A stretch of 64,000 bases of DNA from Juglans regia (Eukaryota; Streptophyta; Magnoliopsida; Fagales; Juglandaceae). The position numbers and the translations under genes were made by a program. The stretch is taken from contig NC_049905.1 in assembly GCF_001411555.2 (NCBI RefSeq), forward strand, positions 6,477,053-6,541,052, written 5' to 3'. A model generated the notes under the pieces. That model worked only from the letters and a program-made list of their open reading frames with translations. It was not told the DNA's origin and did not search any database. Positions 25,080 through 37,513 of this stretch are shown here, piece after piece. Each line of letters opens with the position of its first letter. Position 1 is the first letter of the stretch.

Positions 25080-26944
25080 AATATTCCCTGGCTATTCTAC
25101 AACCTGGTAAGATTACTATTTTCTGTAATTTTTTTCTAACAAAATTTTAGAATTTGAAAGAGATAAATATAATACTTGGATATACTATATTTTTAAGGAA
25201 AACTCTATTTATAATCATCATCTTAACATCCCTTGACGTGGCATTAAATGATAGACTCACAAGCGAAACATAATAAAAAGTCTTCAATCATTTAATATCA
25301 CATTATGAAATGATGAGAGGTTGTTGATAAAAGAGATGATGAGCAATGTTACTTTATTTTTAATGAATTATTTGCTAATAGCATTTAAGTCAATAGAATC
25401 TATCTATCTTCCTAATAATAATAGATGTTTGCACAACTTCTTAAAACCCTCTCTCTTAGTCAAGCTCCAAATCAAACTCCGAGCCTATTTTGTATGGGAG
25501 AGGGGGGAGATGAGATAATATATTAATAAGAGTCTTCTCTCTAGATCGCTTCCTTTCATCATGTCCATATCCATTTTAGTCCATACCCATTTGTATCAGA
25601 GATGAGAGGAGAGACTCGGCTCTTCCCTCGTCCTCCCTCCCCAAAGGTGTGCCTCACACACATCTTTATGGTGGGTGCGTGTGCTGTGCCGCCCACATTA
25701 ATGACATGTACGTGCCGCACTCTAAGGATAACCAGCCTCAAATCTTCAAGATCGACCACCCCACTCCCCACAACAATCAGTGCATTGTACACACGTTCCA
25801 ATACAATTTTGAAGTCTTTGGAAGTCGTAAAAAATCGATCGTTACAATCTGCCATCTATCCTACAACTTTCCCAAAAACTGGGAGTTGACACACTTATAC
25901 ATGCATAAACAAATTGAAAGAGTGACACAATGACATCTACAAAAACCACATCCAACCTCATAATCATCCGGTGAGTACTGTTCATCCAGCCTGACCTGGC
26001 CCAAAATACATTGTTCCGACCTGACCCAAAAGCAATAAGCTTTTGAAAGAGAATTTTTGAAATGTTTCCATTAACCGATTAACCGAACCCGAAATTGCTT
26101 TAGAAGGAAGTGGCCGGTATTCTGACCTTTTTTTTTGGGTCCTGGGGTACTAGATCAGTATGGATAGAGAATTATCTAGTTACTATTTTATACAAAAAAT
26201 GTCAAAAGAGAATCCAATATCTGGTTACATCTTGTTTGATCACTATTAGCCAATTATTTTTTGTAATTGGATCTAATTCATGTCTTGGCATATTTAATAT
26301 TTGTAGGCCGGCATGTTGGCGGTCTTTTGATAACATGGAACAAAAAGTGCAATATATGAGCAAGTCAGTATGCATGGGCCTTTGAAAATTTGACCAAAAA
26401 TATCACTGCAATTCTCTTAATGCATAAGACAAAATATCCAACCTGATAGATAATGAAAACTGGTAACTAGAAAACTCTTCCTCTCTAATTAGCACTGTAA
26501 TTGCTATTTTATGTGGGACTTCAACACTTATGCACCAAAAGACATTAATTAACCATAATGAATCAATGATCATTGTTTCATTCCATCAATCAATACAACA
26601 CCCCACATCCCAAAATGGTAGGAGATCATCCACCCCACATAGCAGAGCAGCACATACTGCAAAGACAACACCAAAAGAGCATTATCAGTTAGTATATTAA
26701 CAGCAAAATACAGTCATGGAGTCATCTCTTGATGTGGAGTAGCAAAATAACTAATAAATATTTAAAAAAATGACAAAGAAACTTGAGAAACACATGCAAT
26801 CCTCCAAAGGTAATGATTTATGATAGGGGTAGTTTCATGAGTTTGTCTCAGGCTCACAACATTTCAACAGTTTCTTTCCTCTGCAAACTCTAGATATCAA
26901 CACACACCTTCAATTAGCACATAACATCTTCTAATTTTCTGCAG
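25080..26944. other. Spacer without a recognised gene
   Basis: Contains a short GC-richer stretch at 25600-25860 in which three frames stay open at once on both strands; none gives a protein I recognise. The remainder up to the acceptor at 26944 looks like spacer or former intron sequence of the methyltransferase fragment. No upstream exon of that gene was found. Confidence 0.4.
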
Positions 26945-27064
26945 AACTATAACTACTTGACGGAGGAGGAAGAGATCAAGGACCTGTGCACATCATGTGG
27001 TCTTACAAACTACTCAAGCGAAGTTCAACAATCTTTCTTCATGTTTTCTGCTCAGAAGCCTTAA
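26945..27064 (+). pseudogene. Orphan last exon of a chloroplast-type methyltransferase (At2g41040-like)
   Basis: Follows a good acceptor (TTTTCTGCAG). It encodes 39 residues and a stop: NYNYLTEEEEIKDLCTSCGL, then TNYSSEVQQSF and a final FMFSAQKP. This resembles the C-terminus of plant UbiE-like methyltransferases such as At2g41040 (YFT-DEIKDLCTSCGLTDY, then SFIMFTARKP). One Glu appears to be extra. None of the earlier exons, including the SAM-binding motifs, is visible within several kilobases upstream on this strand, so it looks like a gene fragment left by rearrangement. An alternative is the end of a gene with a very long TE-filled intron, which I think unlikely because the bZIP gene lies upstream on the other strand. 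Confidence 0.65.
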
Positions 27065-27679
27065 AACTAGTTTTGACCATATAAAATTCATTTCTCCGTA
27101 CCTGGCTCTGTTGGTTTTTTTAAAATTTAGTTCTTCTGTATAAATAAGTAGACCTGAAAAGATGATTACGCTGGCAGATGTGAAGTAATATTTTACAGTA
27201 GTTCCGTGTCTTATTCTGAAAAAGAGAAAACAACTGTGAAAATGTTCTGAGTAATGTGTACTGACCAAATAACAAGCCATTCTAAATGAAACCATCTTCT
27301 ACTAGATTCATGATTCCAAAAAAGAATACCAATAAGCAAGCTTTTTTTTTAAATCTATTATTCTATTGTTCTCTTTTTTTAGTACCAACTCAGACCAAAA
27401 ACTCTCTTGCTAATCGCTGATGTTTGACATTAAGAATTTTATCATGATAGTATTCCATCAAACCATTTTCAAATCGTAGAGTTTTTGCCTTTCATAATGA
27501 TTCCAAAGTACTCGAGATGTAAAATAGGAAGTGGAAATACCTCCTCATATTCTTCAACGGTTTATATTCAAAACATTATTCAAAATCATCTCTACATGAA
27601 GAAAAAAAATTATGTTAAAAATATAATTATTAGAAAAACACATGAAAATATATGGTATTTCAAAATAAGTCTTACCATT

Positions 27680-28629
27680 TTCCAGCTTATAGCTTTCGAC
27701 ATCTTCCATTTAGTATTGGAGTCATAGTTTATGGAGGGAGCTTTCAACAATTTTGAGTGCAAATAAGAGTTTCAATTGCTTTTGGGGTCAAGTAGCTTCG
27801 AAATGAATCTAACACATGACCCCCAACGTTGAATGCTGACTCAGAAGTAATAGTAGAGATGGGAATAACCAGCACATTTCGTGCTATATTGGCAAGGACC
27901 GGATATTTGCTTGAGTTCACCTTCCACCACATTAGAATATTAAAGTTGGGTCTCAATCTTTCAAAGCCTCCTATGAAATAATTATCCAATTCTGATTTGG
28001 ACTCTACAACACTTTTTTATGCTTGATATTGGTGATACCTACTATGGAGATCATCCTCATCATTATAAGAAGTGTTGTTTTGGATCTCACCAGCACTTGA
28101 TTGGCCCCTACTTGAATACTAATTATACAACCGCTCAATGATTCCCCTTAGTCGTGCAACAAGCTCGGATGCTCGCTCGGGGCCAAGAAAGTCAATATAT
28201 GAACCAAAACTCCAAAACTTCCAATTTGGAACGTGGGTCAAGCATAGCTGCAATGAACAAGATTTTGTTCACCTTCTCAAAATCACTCCAATATTTGTTA
28301 TATTTCAATAACATCCTCTCTAACATGGTTTCCATCTTCTTATCAACACTTTTAGAAAATATGTTCAGATGACTATATAGCATAGCAACTTCTTTTATGA
28401 ACAAGTCTGAAGCTGCATAAGTTGAACCCAAAATCCTTAAAGTGACATCATAGAAAACCTTCCAAAACCGTACAAAGGCCTTAATGGTTTCCCAGTCATT
28501 AGATTTTGGTTCCCCCCTCCAACCTCCAAGAGATGTGGTACAAATTGACTGTCTTCATCTTGCATCAAGTCAAATGTTGCACGATACTTCAGAGCTGCAC
28601 TCAGCATTAGATATGTAAAATTTCACTTG
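27680..28629 (-). pseudogene. hAT transposase, C-terminal part
   Basis: Read leftward from the insertion site: LMLSAALKYRATFDLMQ, then at 28431-28192 EKVNKILFIAAMLDPRSKLE with the FFxIA-LDPR-K core of hAT proteins, and at 27989-27744 the dimerisation domain (YPVLANIARNVLVIPIST, then TSESAFNVGG, LDSFRSYLTPKAIETLI). The end near 27680 reads MEDVESYKLEN. These pieces are in different frames, and the SEsAFS-type motif has FN in place of FS. In the family this region holds part of the split RNase H-like catalytic domain and the interface for multimer formation. Confidence 0.82.
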
Positions 28630-28700
28630 CACTACAACAAATATGAGCTTTTCCCACGAATTCTTTTCTCACGAATTCTTTTCTCACGATATATGATCAT

Positions 28701-31280
28701 TGTAACGCCCCGTCCTCGATAGTTAGGAGAGTTAACTCATATTACCTGATAATCAACTCCAACATTGCTAATACTCTTCCAAAATCTTCAAATCAAATGT
28801 AAACACTTTAAATTTAATTAATCACACATACTCGTATATAAAATCCTCAATACAGTAACTTGAAAAATTACCAATTTCTCTACATGTCACTTAAACTCAC
28901 ATTTCAATAATATAATTATCAAAAATCACCAATCCTCATCGAAAACTTTATATTCTTAATCCACTATTATTAAGTTATCTCACCCAATTCTTCATAGTTT
29001 TGATCCTTAGCTGAAATATCCAAAAATCATCTGAAAATATTGGAGATAAGAGGGGGTGAGTTATCAACAACTCAGTAAGTAGAGAATATATACTAGTATG
29101 CAAACATGAGCATTTACAGATTTCAGAATGTAGAACAAAACACTTTATTTTCATAATGCAGAGTCAGAACATGTTATAAAAAATATCAGAGCGAAAGTTC
29201 AAAAATATTCTTATTCAAATTCTTTTGGCATAGCATAACTGACCACCATCGTACCAGAGCATCATATCACATCAGAGGCCATGTCTAACCCCTATAGTAG
29301 GGTTGTGCAAACCCCGGTAGCTAACCGAGCAGAAACAGAATATGAATCTTCCCCTTATTTATTCTCGGAACCCCGAGTATGCACACAGGAAAGACCACTA
29401 GAAAATCACTTTGTTTCCAAAGTGGGTGCACCATAAACAAAACAGTTGGTACCAACCCAAACAGAAGCCACTATTAGCACCCGTGATAGGTCAAATAGGT
29501 CACCATTCACAAACCACATCCCGATTCAGAATGTCATGCCAAAAGTTTTCAGAAATCACATCATATCAGAATACAGAATACCTTCAGAACAGAATAGAGT
29601 TTTCAGAAATCATATCATATCAGAGTAAAGAACATCTTCAGAACATAACAGAGTTTTCAGAAATCACAAAACATAATTTTATGCACAAACTTTCATATTC
29701 GCTCTCTTTTTCACAGTTTAGAAGCAAAATGTAAAATAGCTCATGTCTACACCAATCATGCCAGAAAATACTTTATTCTTAAACAGAATCTCATGAATAA
29801 TGCAGAACAAATAACTGAGGTAGTTCAAATATATTTTCATAATAAAACATGTTTATTTTCAAAAATTAACCTTTGTCCATTTTATTTTTATGCAAATCTA
29901 GCATAGGAACCCCTCTTATCTAGACAACTTAGCTTTTCAGAATTTTCCTAAAAAATGTCGAGTCGACAATAAATCGTCACCTATAAAAATAATCACATAA
30001 TTTTAGTAAGTTTCCAATCAATCCCGAATTTCGATATTTAAGCCTAAGTTTCTTAAATAACCTATTTTAATTCCTAAAAACTTAAAATATTCATAATCCC
30101 AAAATATATCATCACTTCCTAAAATCACCAATATCCACCATAACCCATGTCAAATACAAAACACCAATATTTAAATCCGAAACAGCCAACAAATCTCGTA
30201 GCATAAATCAATCACACAAACAAATCGATCATCCAATCCAACCGACCCCCTTACTCCTCGGACTCAGTCCTGCACAACCAACCAATTCATAGTAAATATG
30301 AGTTAGCGTGAAATACATTTAAATCTCAAAAGTTCTTTAAAAAAATACTTACAATGCCATAATATAATTTTTGAAAGATCACAGAGCTGCAAGAAGCGAC
30401 AACGCAGCAACAAAACAGTGCCAAATGCACTGTGGCCGTGGGTCTCAAGTGTAAACAAAGACCCGAGATTGATAGGGTAGGGCCTAGGGATGTCGGTGAA
30501 GCTAGTGGTAGTGGTGGTTGGCCGTGGGTGGCGGCGCAAAGGTGGTTGAAGTGCAAAAATACCCAAAAAGGAAATGGGGTTGGTTGTGCTTCACCGGTGA
30601 CGATTCGAATCTGGGGTTGGGTCTATTGGGTTGCTAGGAGGTGGAGGATGAAGTGGTGAAGAAATGGTGGCCGGTGGGGGCACGACGGCGACGCAAGGAG
30701 TGCCGTGGCTTTAAGCTGCTCATGGGGGCTATCAGCGGCGATGGAAGAGCTGGAAATGGAGGGGAGTGTCGCCGACAGGTGGGGAAGCTGAAGGGGTGGG
30801 CGGTGTCGCGCACACCGGTGTGAGGCGGCGGGGCTGGGGAAGAAGAGATCGACGCACGGTAGAGAAAGGAGAGGGGTCGCGCGCGGGAGAAGCCAGGGAA
30901 GAAAAGAAGAAAGAAAAAAAAGAAAAGAGGAAAGAGAAAATGTAGGGAAAGAAATGAGGTCCAATCCTCACATCTTGGGTTACAAAAATGATCCAACGGA
31001 AACGATTTTAAAACAACAAGTGAAATAAAATAATTCAAATGTAATGATTAAAATGAAAATAAATAATTAAACCCAACAATAAGTTAATTTAATTTGAGAG
31101 GAAATTTAAACGCATAACAATAATTAATTTAGAGAAAGCACTTCAAAAATAATTTTCGTAAACTAAAAATCATAAAAATAACCCAACTAAAAATCCAATA
31201 ATTTTAAAACAAGAGAATAAATTTCTAAATAATTAAAAATAATTTCTCAATAAAAATACACTAAAATACGGGGTGTTACA
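28701..31280 (-). mobile_element. Solo LTR nested in the CACTA element, 2.58 kb
   Basis: On the plus strand it starts TGTAACGCCCCGTCC and ends CGGGGTGTTACA. The flanks are ATCAT and ATCGT, a 5-bp duplication with one change. On the minus strand it carries the same ordered landmarks as the solo LTR at 19620-22781: GTGCACC with TTTGG, GTTGGTACCAAC, TTGCACAACCCTAC and GTTGTTGATAACTCACCCCC. The GC-rich part at 30430-30960 gives overlapping Pro/Ser/Arg-rich open frames on both strands, which I do not regard as genes. No polyprotein remains, so recombination between the two LTRs of a former element is the simple explanation. Confidence 0.72.
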
Positions 31281-31716
31281 ATCGTGGCAAATAGTAGGCT
31301 GATGACACAAAACCTGTCTGTGGAAAAAAAGACGAGCTTTTTGCCACGAAATCAAGTCAGCAAGTAAAACTTTGTGGAAAAAAAAAACTTTTTGCCACGA
31401 AACAAACATTTTTTACGGCGATAATAGGTCGCCGAAAATAAATTTACCAGAATTATTTTACTTTCGTGAGTTAATAGTTTTTGTAACGAGTTTAATAGCT
31501 TTTTTGGGTGATTATTTATCGCCGTAAATAAACTTACCTACCAAACTTTTTCGTAATTCGAGGTATTGGTATTTGCGGTGACCAATTACCGTTTGTGGCG
31601 ACAAGAACTCGCTGCAAATAGTAATAAAATTTTTAAACCTTTATTTGTTTATTTTCCCCCCAACCACTTGCGATTCTCTCGTCTTTCGTCTCTCGTCTCT
31701 CTCTCTCTCGTCTCTC

Positions 31717-31718
<2 letters not shown>

Positions 31719-31775
<57 letters not shown>
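31719..31775. repeat. (CT)n microsatellite
   Basis: Nearly 28 uninterrupted CT units, preceded by TCTCGTCTCT variants. It produces spurious Ser/Leu and Arg/Glu open frames on the two strands. Confidence 0.95.
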
Positions 31776-31777
<2 letters not shown>

Positions 31778-33586
31778 CTTTTGGATCCGAGTAGATCCGT
31801 GCACCTCTGTCGTCTCCAACCATGGCCATCGCCACCCTCAGCCGCCTACGGTTCCTCCAGTCACCAACCGTCACTCCACCCCAGCTCCCGCATATCTCGT
31901 CCTCCAAGTTTTGCGACCATAGCAACTAGGCAAATAGTTTTCTTCCTCCCAAGCCGTGCGATGCCCTCATCCCTCTACCAATTTTAGTTTCTTTCCAAGT
32001 TTGATTTAAGGTCTTATTCTCATCTTTCCAAAGGGAAAACCTTGAAGGTAAGACCATTTTGATTCGCTTTCTATTATGGTTTCGAATGGGTTTTGACTTC
32101 TTCAAGGAAGGTTACCCATTGATGTTTCAGTTTGAGGTTTTTCAGTGCAATCACTTATGTTCTTTCCTCTACACGCCTATAGCATTATTTGGTACTCCAT
32201 TTTACATGGCCAAAAGGAGCTAAGAACCAAGGTAAACCCTAACTTGACTCCATTTGATTTGGGTATTATTTTGAAGCCAATTGAATTCTTTTGTGATGGA
32301 AAGCTTGTGTCTTGGTTTGTGTTTATTTATCTGTGTTGCAAAATATTATATGATGATGGAGCTATTTTACTATATGATTTCCTATGTTTCAAATTTGGTA
32401 TTTTGCTAATGAGCTTGGTTTAACCCTAGGTTACTTTAGTAGTTTAATAAAGTGCTCAACTGCATGTGCTCAACTGCCTCACCACCTTGGCTTTGGGCTG
32501 AACAAAGGTAGTTTAATAACATGCACGTATATATGCATGCATGATGCATGACACTAGTCTTTGTATGTAGAATATTCTAACATTGGTAGCAATATTTTTT
32601 GAAAATGAGAAAAAAACAAATGAATTAATGGATATTGTTGTGTAAACTTATGGATATTGTTGTGTAATGGGTTTGTGTTGAACTCAAGTGTAAGATGGAT
32701 GAAGTAAGTGTATTTTTGCTAGATTAAATTACATGGGCAGCAAGCATGTTATATGTTTTATTAGTTGAATTATGTATATGAAAGTGTGTAGAGAAATTTG
32801 TGAATTTGGTGCTAAGTAGCCAAGTGTGTTATGTATTGATGGAATGGAGTGGCTTCACTCATTACAACAAATATGGGCCGAGGTATGGCAGACTTTTATG
32901 TTTCCATTGTTCTTACTTCTCCTTACCTATAATTTGTTTGAAAATCTTAAGCTATTATGCCTCTTTCACCTTTAGTATGTGTTGTGATTCTATCAGTTTG
33001 AAATTTGTGAAGCTATGTAATTATTTGGGTTTGTTGGATATTGAGTTTAAATGGATAATGGATTTAATTTATATGTGTATGTTCCTTTAGTTGAAGAGTT
33101 GGTTAGATTTTACTTAAGTACAATGGTTTATAGATTGGAATTTATTTGAGGACCATGAGGTCCAAGAATTTGACAGGTTTGAATATGTTGAGTGTATTAT
33201 GCATGAACAATGGATTGTGTGTTGGATTTAGGTTGGGCTGGACAAAGTGATAAATGAATTAAAATTCCTTTGGGCAGCAAGCATGTTGTATGTTTTTGGT
33301 TTGTTGGTTGAGCGATAGCCTATTTGGATTGCAATGGAGTGGATGAAATGGAGTGGCTTCACTTGTGTTGTTGGAGTGATAAAAAATTATTGTTGCATTT
33401 GTCTTGTGCTTTGAAGAGTTTGTCAGACCTCTGAAGATTAGAGATTTGATTTTGAGAATTAATGAATTGCCACAATAACAAATTTTTGTGAAATTCTATT
33501 AATCTTCCAACATACTTTGAATTTGATTAATTGTTTCAATTTATTAGATCTTAACATCACTTGACCTTTTCTTTCTTATGATTTAG

Positions 33587-33701
33587 GGTGTAGGGCACAA
33601 TGATGAGAAAGTTCTTGTTCTTGCAGCTACTTTTCATGTCTCAAGCCTACGAGCAGCTTCACAACCAACCATCCGAGACATTCTTAGCCCCAAAAATTTT
33701 G
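33587..33701 (+). pseudogene. Captured VPS4/SKD1 exon fragment fused to unknown sequence
   Basis: After the acceptor ATTTAG the first 45 bases encode GVGHNDEKVLVLAAT, which matches the conserved stretch just before NTPYALD in plant VPS4/SKD1, an ESCRT-disassembling AAA ATPase. After AAT the sequence departs and reads FHVSSLRAASQPTIRDILSP up to a GTATAA donor at 33702; this part I do not recognise. It is open throughout, so a chimeric exon formed from two captured pieces inside the CACTA element is likely. No catalytic AAA motif beyond this is present. Confidence 0.6.
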
Positions 33702-34778
33702 GTATAACCTCTATTTCCCTATCTCTTAGATTAATAAGCACACTTGATTAAATGATCTTGTATTTGAATGCTTGGACATAGGCAAGTTGTGTTATATTGG
33801 ATTGGAATTGATTTGAGCCATGAATGAAGCTTATAAATCTTTATGATTGTGTTTGTGGTTGGTGTATAAATAAAATTCAAGATTTATACATTGATTGTGT
33901 TGGTTTCAATGAACCAAGAAAAATGATGTGAAGGTTGGGAATTCTGTGGAGCCATGAATGAAGCTTGTTAAAATTTTAAAATTTGTAATTGTGTTGGATT
34001 GATGTAGATGGGCAGCAAATATGTTAGTAAGTTTTATAATTGATAAATTGAGTATGTGTATGGGCGGCAAATATGTTAGATTTTACTTAGCCCCAATGGT
34101 TTATGGATTTGAATTTACATGAGGAACTTGAAGTCCAAGAATTAGACAAATTTGATTATATTGAGTGTGCTATGCATGAACAATGGATTGTGTGATGGGG
34201 CTTAATTTAGAAAACTTATGCATTTTTTCATTGATTAATTAAATTAAAGGTAGTTTAATTATAAAAAAATTTTAATTAAATGTAGTTGTTTGGGTTAGTT
34301 ATAATCTGTCATTGGTTCGGATATAATAATTATAGCCTCTATTAGACTATTTGTTATGATTATTTTCGGCTCAGTTTCATTTTTTTATTTGACAATTTTT
34401 TTTCCTGAAATCTCTTAGCATTTGCCGCGAATGAAACGTGGCAAATACTTTTTTTTTTGCCAAAAGTAATTATTTCCCACGATAAAATTTATTCATAAAT
34501 AAGTATTTTTGGACGAAATATTTTGTGAAAAATATATATTTTTGCCGTCTGGTACTATTTGTCATGAAATTTTGAATGTTTTCTTCGCCTTTAATGTCGT
34601 GGAGAAGAATATTTTTTTGTCATGAATTAAACTTTTGGTAGAAAAAGAAGCTTACTTCACCAGTTATAAGCCACCAAGCTGTCACAGACCAATTTGGTGA
34701 GAAAAAACTTTTTGTCACTAAGCATCTATTTTTTATGACCATAGTTCCTCTTGGCAAAAAGTAGTATATGTTGTAGTG

Positions 34779-35823
34779 TTGGTTGGAACATCAAGACAAA
34801 GTAGCCCGCCACCCAATATATTTTGCTTGTCAGCACATAGCTTGAATTTATCTAGTCTTGCAGGGGAAGACTTCACATACTTCACTATATCTTGAACCTT
34901 CACAACCGATTCATCAACTTCTTTCAACTCTTCATTGACAGTGAGATTTAAAATATTTGCACAACATCTTATATGCACAAACTCATTTTCTAATACAATA
35001 TAATTTCTAACTTTGGTCTTCTTCTCAAATAATCAATGGTTGTTTGATTGGAAGATGCATTATTAACAGTGATGGTAAATATCTTCTTTATATTTCATTG
35101 GATAATAGATGACTCAATTTCTCATCCTATTGTTGCCCCTTTATGATAAGTAACTTTCATAAAATTTATTATTCTCTTATGCAAGTTCCAATCATTATCA
35201 ATGAAATGAGCCATTATGTACATATAGTTAAGATTTTGAATCGATGTCCATAAATCAGTGGTGATGCAAATCTTATAACTTAATGTGATTAACATTTATG
35301 TTAACTTTTCCTTCTCTGACACATACAACTTCAAACAGTCTCGGATAATAGTAATATGAAAAATGGATTGAAAATCTAGGCTCAATTGTGGCCATAAACT
35401 CTTTAAACCCTTGACTTTTGACAACTCCAAATGCATCTCATCCAAAATTATCATTTTAACTACAAACAATCTTATCTTCTATTCATTATACTTGGCAAGT
35501 CCAACGCTAAGATTGATAGTTGTGCCATCACCCCCTTCTTAGCTAGTGTCGTTTTGGATTGGGGGTTATCCCTTCCAATCCCGCTACCAAGAAAGGATTT
35601 ACATGTCCCATTATGGTACGTACTTCAAGAATGAAGTATCTTATTTTTTAGGATGACATGATAAAACCTTACTACAATAGTTGCATGTCGCTTTGTGCTC
35701 ATTATGATCCTGATCTTCGATCCTACTAAAATGTACATTACCTAGAAATATTTTCTGTTTGAGATTAGGAGGGCGACCACTAAGACTAGTTGTAGGCAGA
35801 GGAGGGCTATCCAAATGCATCAC
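34779..35823 (-). pseudogene. hAT transposase, N-terminal part
   Basis: At 35823-35641 a BED-like zinc-finger region reads EHKATCNYCSKVLSCHPKK, with one C-x2-C pair and then a stop. Between 35200 and 34980 the relics read HKGATIG, IFTITVNNASSNQTTIDYLR. At 34978-34781 comes HIRCCANILNLTVNEELKEV and ending GGLLCLDVPT, the stretch leading into the conserved RWNST-Y motif. Here the CACTA element has cut the gene; directly across it the minus strand continues with a K-stop-NFTYLMLSAAL reading. Frame changes and stops show that it is dead. Confidence 0.82.
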
Positions 35824-37471
35824 ATTGATTTAGACCCCAACGAAGGTATAGTAGCACTGGGTTCCACCAGGCTCAACTGCAATGAGATAAAGCAAGCATC
35901 ATTAACAGTTTAAAGAAGAAAGCACCATGCAATAGAACCACAACATGTTTTCAGACCATAAGGAAAACACAAGCACATGAAAAAAATTTCTGTACAGAAA
36001 ATTGGCATTAATATATGGTTTGCTGCATATTGAAAAAATATTGTATTATTGTCAAAAACCTTTATGAATTAATAATAGTAAAGTGAAAGAAGTTTGAAAT
36101 TTAGGCTTTAGAGATTTTGAGAATGAAGTCTCTTCAACAATTAGAACTAGTCCAAGCAGACAATGAAGTGCAGCACCTGCACCGCCCAGAGCATGTCATG
36201 ATCACGGCCTACAGTCGTACGTGACTTCACAGTTAATTCACACGTCGAACAGTATCAGAATTCAAAACCACTATTTTAAAACGAAGAATGATCGGGACCA
36301 ATCCTTTGGTTATATATCCTCTACTTTTATTAGTATATATATAATATATATGTGCGCGGGCGCGCGCGCCTTTAGACGAAAAAGAAAAACAGATGACGTT
36401 TGGGTTAGCAAATTCTAAAACATTTTAATCCGAATCCCGTAAACCGCGAGAAGATCACTCTACTACATGAACAAGCTTACAGTCTGGCCTCTAGAAAATC
36501 GTAGATCAAACGTACTGTCGGATTCGTGGCCTATCAGCAACTAAACGCATGAATAATTGCTTCAGATCGAGGGTTTAAAAGCTTTAAAAGAAAATGGGGA
36601 TCCGGGACCTTAAAGGTCATCATGACCCCTTCCCTTCTTTCACAATTCTTGATACTAATGCCTTCGTATTCTTAGCTACCTCACCACATTCTGCACGATA
36701 AATTAACTGATCTGCCTGCATCACTGTCGTGTATCCTATATATATCAGAATTGGAAAGATATTAAAATGACTCATACTTTCTTTTATATATATAGTTTAT
36801 TGACATGCTATCCAAATATTTTAAAAAATAATTTATTTAATTAAGGAGTCTTCTGAAAAAAAAAAAAAAAAAGTGAGATCCACTTGAAAAATTCACATTT
36901 TTTTTGTGAATTAATCGACTTATAATTTTTAAAGGTTTTGTAGGCCTGAACTTGAACGTCAAACACCAGCTTTGTTGATCATCTGTGTCATGGACAGCTT
37001 GCTAGCTAGCTTATTATTGTCAACTTCCTCCATTCTCGATCCGTTTACTTGATCTTGATAATAGCTGCATATATATGCATGTTTCTTATTATCGTTAAAT
37101 GGGACAAACCAACAGGCATGCATGTACATTAATTGTTCATCTCATGTACTAGATCAGCGTTGGAGAGATAAAACGAAGTACTCAAAGCTGGCTTCGATGT
37201 AACAGGTCGATCTCAAAACATCATCTTTAACACAAAAATTAATCTTAATTTTGGACATAGCAATTAATGTTATGTTAAACACTTATTTTGATTACATGAA
37301 TTATATCACTCGTACGTATATATATACGTGAAACTGTAAGATAAAGTTTTTGGAGTTACATGCATGCATCAAGCTGGTTTCATCTTCAAAAGTTCGGAAC
37401 CATAATGATTTCTCCTCTCGAAATCAATCATGTCCATACATTTACAAATATCTCTGTCCCCCTAAGCTCTT

Positions 37472-37513
<42 letters not shown>

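Larger units (their letters stand above)
28630..34778. mobile_element. Non-autonomous CACTA element inserted in the hAT gene
   Basis: The left end is CACTACAACAAATATGAG; the right end, read inward, is CACTACAACATATACTAC. TTG flanks both sides (28627-28629 and 34779-34781). Subterminal copies of TTTGCCACGAAA-like motifs occur at 31320-31420 and 34420-34770. No transposase is present. The body holds a solo LTR (28701-31280), a CT microsatellite (31719-31775), a stretch at 31780-33580 that looks like intron or spacer sequence, and a VPS4/SKD1 exon piece (33587-33701). The element is thus a cargo-carrying CACTA that needs transposase from elsewhere. Confidence 0.88.
27680..35823 (-). mobile_element. 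hAT transposon relic split by a CACTA insertion
   Basis: Minus-strand pieces of one Ac-like/RICESLEEPER-like hAT transposase gene lie on both sides of the CACTA element at 28630-34778. The BED-type zinc-finger end is at 35641-35823, the RNase H-like core spans 34779-35200 and 28190-28629, and the C-terminal dimerisation domain is at 27744-27989. Terminal inverted repeats and the 8-bp duplication were not found, so the limits given are those of recognisable coding sequence. The gene carries stops and frameshifts besides the insertion, so it was already decaying or has decayed since. Confidence 0.8.

Noticed and set aside
25559..25933. Three overlapping frames of about 95 codons on both strands
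   Set aside because: No recognisable domain, no preferred frame, and no splice context; probably a chance lack of stops in a less AT-rich patch.
30303..31038. Pro/Ser-rich and Trp/Arg-rich open frames
   Set aside because: All fall in the GC-rich part of a solo LTR, are open on both strands at once and match no protein family.
31566..31925. Frames with long Ser-Leu or Arg-Glu runs
   Set aside because: They are translations of the CT microsatellite.
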